A stretch of 9,745 nt of DNA, taken from contig JACRCB010000208.1 of assembly GCA_016219165.1 (NCBI GenBank), forward strand, positions 1-9,745. Direction: 5' to 3'. This stretch comes from Deltaproteobacteria bacterium (GTDB taxonomy: Bacteria; Desulfobacterota; GWC2-55-46; DRQE01). A program made the translations under genes and the position numbers. The notes below the pieces were generated by a model, which saw nothing but the letters and a program-made list of their open reading frames with translations, was not told the DNA's origin and did no database searches. This document shows, in pieces, positions 6,769 through 9,745 of the stretch (position 1 is its first letter; every line of letters begins with the position of its first letter).

Positions 6769-6945
6769 CCGAAGATACTCTGGTCATTCATAGTCTGGTT
6801 CTGGTACGCGGGCGCGGTGCACGCATATTATGTGATGGGGTGGAAGGGGAGGGGGGTGGCGGTCATGGCGGTCATCGGATTTTTTATCGTGCTGTTTACG
6901 TATCTTGGGGTGGGGCTGCTGATGAAGAGCAGCCACAGTTTCTGA
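6769..6945 (+). pseudogene. C-terminal part of the CcsA-like gene, in frame after the TAA
   Basis: Continuing in the same frame gives 58 codons and a TGA (6943-6945). They begin PKILWSFIVWFWYAGAVHAY, continue GWKGRGVAVMAVIGF and end FTYLGVGLLMKSSHSF. This matches the usual CcsA ending, WDPKE-x-WS-x-I-x-W followed by a TM helix and a terminal LHSY/F, including the terminal conserved His. With the stop read as sense the protein would be 261 aa, a normal length. The Glu of WDPKE is also replaced, by Ile (ATA), so two acidic positions of the motif are altered, which argues for decay rather than a single read error. Confidence 0.72.
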
Positions 6946-7097
6946 GACAGGAAAAATCATTTTTAGAATCAGTCAGTTAGCGGATTAATTACAATAAGAT
7001 TATTTCATTGACATTATTTATAATATATATAAAATAGTATTAAAGCCTTGATATTATATTAATATAAAACAAATAGAAATCAAAGGCGAGGTGTTAT
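6946..7097. other. AT-rich intergenic stretch ahead of the DUF4143 ATPase gene
   Basis: The sequence becomes strikingly AT-rich right after the CcsA remnant and stays so to the next ATG. It holds a promoter (7008-7035), a short AAAAATCATTTTT dyad (6952-6964) and several TATA-like runs. There is no strong intrinsic terminator and no gene. Confidence 0.6.
7008..7035 (+). promoter_or_regulatory. Sigma70-type promoter for the AAA/DUF4143 gene
   Basis: A consensus -35 box TTGACA (7008-7013) is followed by 16 bases and TAAAAT (7030-7035, one mismatch to TATAAT). It lies about 60 bases upstream of the ATG at 7098. A GAGGTG ribosome binding site at 7088-7093 completes the arrangement, so this gene is probably transcribed independently of the upstream cluster. 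Confidence 0.6.
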
Positions 7098-8534
7098 ATG
7101 AAAGAAATATCGAATAAAGAGATTATAAGAAAAATAACCCTCGAGAATCCGTGGTGGGAGGAGCAGGGCGGGATTGACGATTATTTCAAAAAGTTTAAGC
7201 CGAGGGCGTATCTCGATAGCCTCTATGAAGTGGTTACAGAGAAGGCAGTTAAGCGAGCTATTGTGCTTATGGGAGCGCGAAGGGTCGGCAAGACCGTACT
7301 TCTTTATCATATTATTCAGAAACTTATCGATAGCGGCATAGACCCAAAAAGAATCTGTTATATCTCAATAGAAGCGCCTGTCTATATAGGCTGTAGTCTT
7401 GAACAGATTGTCAGCTATTATTTGGAAATCTATGGTTTTAAAGATCTGGGGGGCTGTTATGTATTCTTTGACGAAATCCAATATTTGAAGGGATGGGAGG
7501 TTCATCTAAAAAAACTCGTTGATGACTTCAGGGATGCAAAATTTGTAGCCAGCGGTTCGGCCGCAGCCGCTCTTAAGTTAAAAAGTGCGGAATCAGGGGC
7601 GGGCAGGTTTACGGATTTTCACCTTCCCCCGCTTACTTTCTATGAATACCTATATCTTCAGAATATGACGGAGTTGGTGGAAAAGGAAGGCAAAATCGAT
7701 AATGACATCAATAGAGTCAACGAGGAGTTTGTGAATTATCTTAATTTTGGAGGCTATCCAGAGGCTATCTTTTCCGAGCCGATTAAAAAAGACCCAGGAA
7801 GATACATAAGAAGCGATATTATAGATAAAGTGCTATTGAGAGACCTTCCGGGGCTTTACGGCATTCAGGATATACAGGAACTCTCCAGGTTGTTCACTAT
7901 GCTTGCCTATAATACGGGTAATGAAGTCTCACTTGATGAACTTTCAAAAGGTTCGAGTATAGTGAAGAATACGATAAAGAAATATCTTGAATATCTTGAG
8001 GCTTCATTTTTGATAAAGATACTTCACAGGGTTGACCAGTCAGGGAAAAGGTTCAAGAAGGCAAATTTTTTCAAAGTTTATCTTACAAATCCATCCATGA
8101 GATGCGCCTTATTTGGCCCTGTTACTGCAGATGACGAGTTTATGGGCTATATGGTAGAAACCGCTGTCATGAGTCAGTTCCCTGTAGAACCTGTCTATTA
8201 TGCAAGATGGCATGGTGGAGAGGTTGATGTGGTTATACTCGAAGAGGGCAAGATTGAATTTGCCCTTGAAATAAAATGGTCTAACAGATTTTTTGACAGG
8301 CCAGAAGAGTTAAAAAGTCTTATAAGGTTTGCCAAGTTTCATGGTCTGGAAAGAGTTTCTGCAACGGCCATTGATAAAAGCGGAACAAGGGCAATCAGCG
8401 GGGTAACCATATCGTTTACGGTGGGGAGCATTTTTTGCTATAGACTGGGGAAGATGTCAACAGAATATAAAATATCAAGCGTAAAACGCTTAATAGAAGA
8501 AATGAAGGTTACTACTGCTTCCCCCACCACATGA
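7098..8534 (+). CDS. AAA+ ATPase with AAA_14 and DUF4143 domains
   Basis: This 478-aa protein is a typical member of the widespread bacterial and archaeal AAA_14/DUF4143 family, whose cellular role is poorly defined. The N-terminal ATPase has Walker A GARRVGKT (59-66), Walker B YVFFDEIQ (121-128) followed by GWEVHLKKL, a sensor-type ASGSAAAALKL (151-161) and the GRFTDFHLPPLTFYEYL segment (169-185). The C-terminal half is DUF4143: FGGYPEAIF (217-225), a winged-helix-like stretch around 255-310, then GYMVETAVMSQF (350-361) and GGEVDVVI...FALEIKW (373-394). E354, D377, E391 and K393 resemble a PD-(D/E)XK nuclease core, though activity is unproven. Its base composition is more AT-rich than the neighbouring genes and it has its own promoter, which suggests horizontal acquisition. 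Its last codons overlap the convergent methyltransferase gene by 23 bp. Confidence 0.92.
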   Translation: MKEISNKEIIRKITLENPWWEEQGGIDDYFKKFKPRAYLDSLYEVVTEKAVKRAIVLMGARRVGKTVLLYHIIQKLIDSGIDPKRICYISIEAPVYIGCSLEQIVSYYLEIYGFKDLGGCYVFFDEIQYLKGWEVHLKKLVDDFRDAKFVASGSAAAALKLKSAESGAGRFTDFHLPPLTFYEYLYLQNMTELVEKEGKIDNDINRVNEEFVNYLNFGGYPEAIFSEPIKKDPGRYIRSDIIDKVLLRDLPGLYGIQDIQELSRLFTMLAYNTGNEVSLDELSKGSSIVKNTIKKYLEYLEASFLIKILHRVDQSGKRFKKANFFKVYLTNPSMRCALFGPVTADDEFMGYMVETAVMSQFPVEPVYYARWHGGEVDVVILEEGKIEFALEIKWSNRFFDRPEELKSLIRFAKFHGLERVSATAIDKSGTRAISGVTISFTVGSIFCYRLGKMSTEYKISSVKRLIEEMKVTTASPTT

Positions 8535-9267
8535 CAGCAGACTTTTTGCGGAACTTCGCCAAGAGCCCGCTTTTGGTTCTAACAAGTTTTTTCTTTAAGA
8601 AATCTTCGAGGGCCTTATCGTGCTCCTCCGTCACAATCCCCATGTACTCCTTCCAGAAAAGGATGGCCTCCGCCATGTCGTTCAGGGGCTGGTCGAAGTC
8701 GTACTCTATGATTTCGACGTTTGCGAATATGCCGATGGAGTGGAGGTTTGTATAGGTCTTGAGGTAGTCGCTCCTCTCCTCAAAGGGTTTTTTGAAGATG
8801 AGGGGAAAGAGTTCCCTGTAATAGAATTTGTCCGCCGAGGGGTCCGCGCCCGATACGAGAAAGACGAACTTTTTTGCGAGCCTGTCTGCGTCGTTAAGGA
8901 ATTCTACGGAGCCTTTCAGGAGTTCCGGCACGTTTGCGCAGATTATCACGTCGTGCGGCCTTGGTTTCGTCTCGCCCCATGCGGCGTTTATCGTCTTTAT
9001 GTTCTTAAGCCCGAGTCTTTTCGCGTCTTCCCTGAGAGCATCTATCATGCGTGGAGAGGGGTCGAGCGCCGTGATATTCTTGGTTTTCTTTGCAAGCGGT
9101 ATCGCCAGGGTTCCGCACCCGCAGCCCACGTCTAAAAACGTCTTAAGCCCCTTTGTCCTTGGCAGTATTACGGACAACACCTTCTTTGAGAAATCCGAAT
9201 ACTCGAGCCCCCTTCTGTACCACTCGACCTTGAGTCTGTTCCAGTAGCCTGGGCGCATCTTTTCCAT
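8512..9267 (-). CDS. Class I SAM-dependent methyltransferase, substrate unknown
   Basis: This 251-aa cytosolic protein has the Rossmann-fold methyltransferase signatures: motif I FLDVGCGCGTLAIPLA (44-59), the acidic end of strand 2 at D69 in ITALDPSPRMIDAL, and a motif IV-like DVIICANVPELL (106-117). The N-terminal MRPGYWNRLKVEWYRRGLEYSDFSKKVL resembles leader segments of small-molecule or corrinoid-linked methyltransferases, but I cannot name the substrate. The ATG at 9267 is preceded by AGGAG (9277-9273) five bases away, a good start. It ends in the tandem stop TAG-TAA (8514-8509), overlapping the 3' end of the convergent ATPase gene. Upstream lie a tandem repeat and the end of the AsmA-like gene, 142 bases away, so the two minus-strand genes could be cotranscribed. 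Confidence 0.85.
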   Translation of the reverse strand: MEKMRPGYWNRLKVEWYRRGLEYSDFSKKVLSVILPRTKGLKTFLDVGCGCGTLAIPLAKKTKNITALDPSPRMIDALREDAKRLGLKNIKTINAAWGETKPRPHDVIICANVPELLKGSVEFLNDADRLAKKFVFLVSGADPSADKFYYRELFPLIFKKPFEERSDYLKTYTNLHSIGIFANVEIIEYDFDQPLNDMAEAILFWKEYMGIVTEEHDKALEDFLKKKLVRTKSGLLAKFRKKSAVMWWGKQ

Positions 9268-9272
9268 AGGTT

Positions 9273-9277
9273 CTCCT
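9273..9277 (-). promoter_or_regulatory. Ribosome binding site of the methyltransferase
   Basis: AGGAG on the minus strand with a 5-base spacer to the ATG (9267-9265). This supports the chosen start rather than the ATGs in the upstream tandem repeat. Confidence 0.6.
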
Positions 9278-9296
9278 GTGATTATTCCTTCCCTTT

Positions 9297-9356
9297 TTCA
9301 TCCCCTTGACGTTCATCCCCTTGACGTTCATCCCCTTGACGTTCATCCCATTGCCG
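9297..9356. repeat. Tandem 15-bp repeat, three perfect copies plus one degenerate
   Basis: The unit TTCATCCCCTTGACG occurs at 9297-9311, 9312-9326 and 9327-9341 without change; a fourth, diverged copy follows at 9342-9356 (differences at 9350 and 9354-9355). On the minus strand each unit reads as AAGGGGATGAACGTC, a Shine-Dalgarno-like run next to an ATG, and the 15-base length keeps frame (Met-Asn-Val-Lys-Gly repeated). It lies between the AsmA-like gene and the methyltransferase. Confidence 0.9.
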
Positions 9357-9369
9357 GGGGATACGAACG

Positions 9370-9399
9370 GGGCGGAACTCGGACGTCTTCAGTCCGCCC
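9370..9399 (-). terminator. Hairpin downstream of the AsmA-like gene, possible terminator
   Basis: GGGCGGAACT (9370-9379) pairs with AGTCCGCCC (9391-9399) with one bulged A, giving a GC-rich 9-bp stem with an 11-base loop. It begins about 10 bases beyond the AsmA-like stop on the minus strand, the position of a terminator. No U-tract follows, so intrinsic termination would be weak. Confidence 0.4.
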
Positions 9400-9409
9400 G
9401 CCGCGTATC

Positions 9410-9745
9410 TCATTCTTTCTTCGGGGGTTCGAGCACCTTTATCGGCGCCGTCAAAACCCTTTCGAATATGCCGAGCACCTTTTTCCCGACACTCTCAACC
9501 GGCAGGGGGGAGACCTGCGGGTCGGTAAGGGCCCCTTTTACGGAATAGTACATCGTTATGGTGCTCTTTTCCCTGCCCTCTATAATCCAGCCGGCCAGAG
9601 GTATCATGGACACTATTTTATCTATTGTGACGAACGGGTGCATGCCCGCGGTATAGTCCATGGTCTCTTGCGGGATGTTAATGCTGCCCACCCCGGACAT
9701 GCGTATGGAATTACTTTCCATCAAAACGTCCTCGGTGGTTACTAT
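9410..9745 (-). CDS. AsmA/DUF3971-like envelope protein, C-terminal end only
   Basis: The frame is open from the window edge (9745) to TGA at 9412-9410, giving the last 111 residues; the start lies outside. The fragment contains MESNSIRMSGVGSINIPQETMDYT, then HPFVTIDKIVSMIPLAGWIIEG, then YYSVKGALTDPQVSPLPVESV, and ends VLGIFERVLTAPIKVLEPPKKE. This order (a beta-rich G-x-G-x-I-N stretch, a hydrophobic IPLAGWII segment, then V-x-G-x-x-x-DP-x-V) is the pattern of the C-terminus of AsmA-like/YhdP-type proteins, large inner-membrane-anchored periplasmic proteins linked to phospholipid transport to the outer membrane. The ATG at 9721 is internal, since coding-like sequence continues upstream of it (IVTTEDVL). 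Confidence 0.7.
   Translation of the reverse strand: MVTTEDVLMESNSIRMSGVGSINIPQETMDYTAGMHPFVTIDKIVSMIPLAGWIIEGREKSTITMYYSVKGALTDPQVSPLPVESVGKKVLGIFERVLTAPIKVLEPPKKE

Noticed and set aside
9143..9346. Minus-strand open frame starting with Met-Asn-Val-Lys-Gly repeats
   Set aside because: The repeats only create an artificial start; the rest is an out-of-frame reading of the methyltransferase gene. I keep the repeat but not the protein.
9297..9356. CRISPR array
   Set aside because: The 15-bp units are directly adjacent with no spacers, and no cas gene is present.

Overview
The window looks like chromosomal DNA from a Gram-negative, probably uncultured bacterium. An AsmA-like outer-envelope protein and a System II (Ccs-type) cytochrome c assembly protein point that way, and most genes use AGG (Arg), ATA (Ile) and GGG (Gly) heavily. 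A deltaproteobacterial or Nitrospirota-like lineage is plausible, but this is an inference from style and gene content. No rRNA, tRNA, insertion sequence or CRISPR array was seen.

Layout. Positions 1-560 hold the 5' part of a minus-strand gene for a secreted Cys- and aromatic-rich protein of unknown function, with a near-consensus sigma70-type promoter at 596-624. About 320 bases (561-878) with a perfect 13-bp hairpin separate it from a plus-strand run of five closely packed genes: deoB (phosphopentomutase), a CDF-family metal efflux transporter, a large Lon-related AAA+ protease, queE (7-carboxy-7-deazaguanine synthase) and a CcsA/ResC-like cytochrome c assembly gene. An AT-rich stretch with its own promoter follows, then a more AT-rich AAA_14/DUF4143 ATPase gene that looks acquired. 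The right end carries two minus-strand genes: a class I SAM-dependent methyltransferase, overlapping the ATPase gene tail-to-tail by 23 bp, and the C-terminal end of an AsmA/DUF3971-like protein that runs off the window. A 15-bp tandem repeat lies just upstream of the methyltransferase.

Most notable: two genes of the plus-strand run are interrupted by in-frame stops, with recognisable family sequence continuing in frame afterwards. The CDF transporter has a TAG at 2931-2933, followed by 24 codons that read like the missing CDF C-terminus. The CcsA-like gene has a TAA at 6766-6768 inside the tryptophan-rich heme-handling motif, followed by 58 codons that complete the family's C-terminus. Recent pseudogenization, strain-level nonsense mutations, readthrough or sequence error are all possible. 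TAG also ends queE and the methyltransferase normally, so wholesale amber reassignment is unlikely.

Functionally the plus-strand cluster looks like a mixed housekeeping operon: nucleoside catabolism, metal homeostasis, proteolysis, queuosine precursor synthesis and cytochrome maturation. I see no convincing new multi-gene defence or biosynthetic system.
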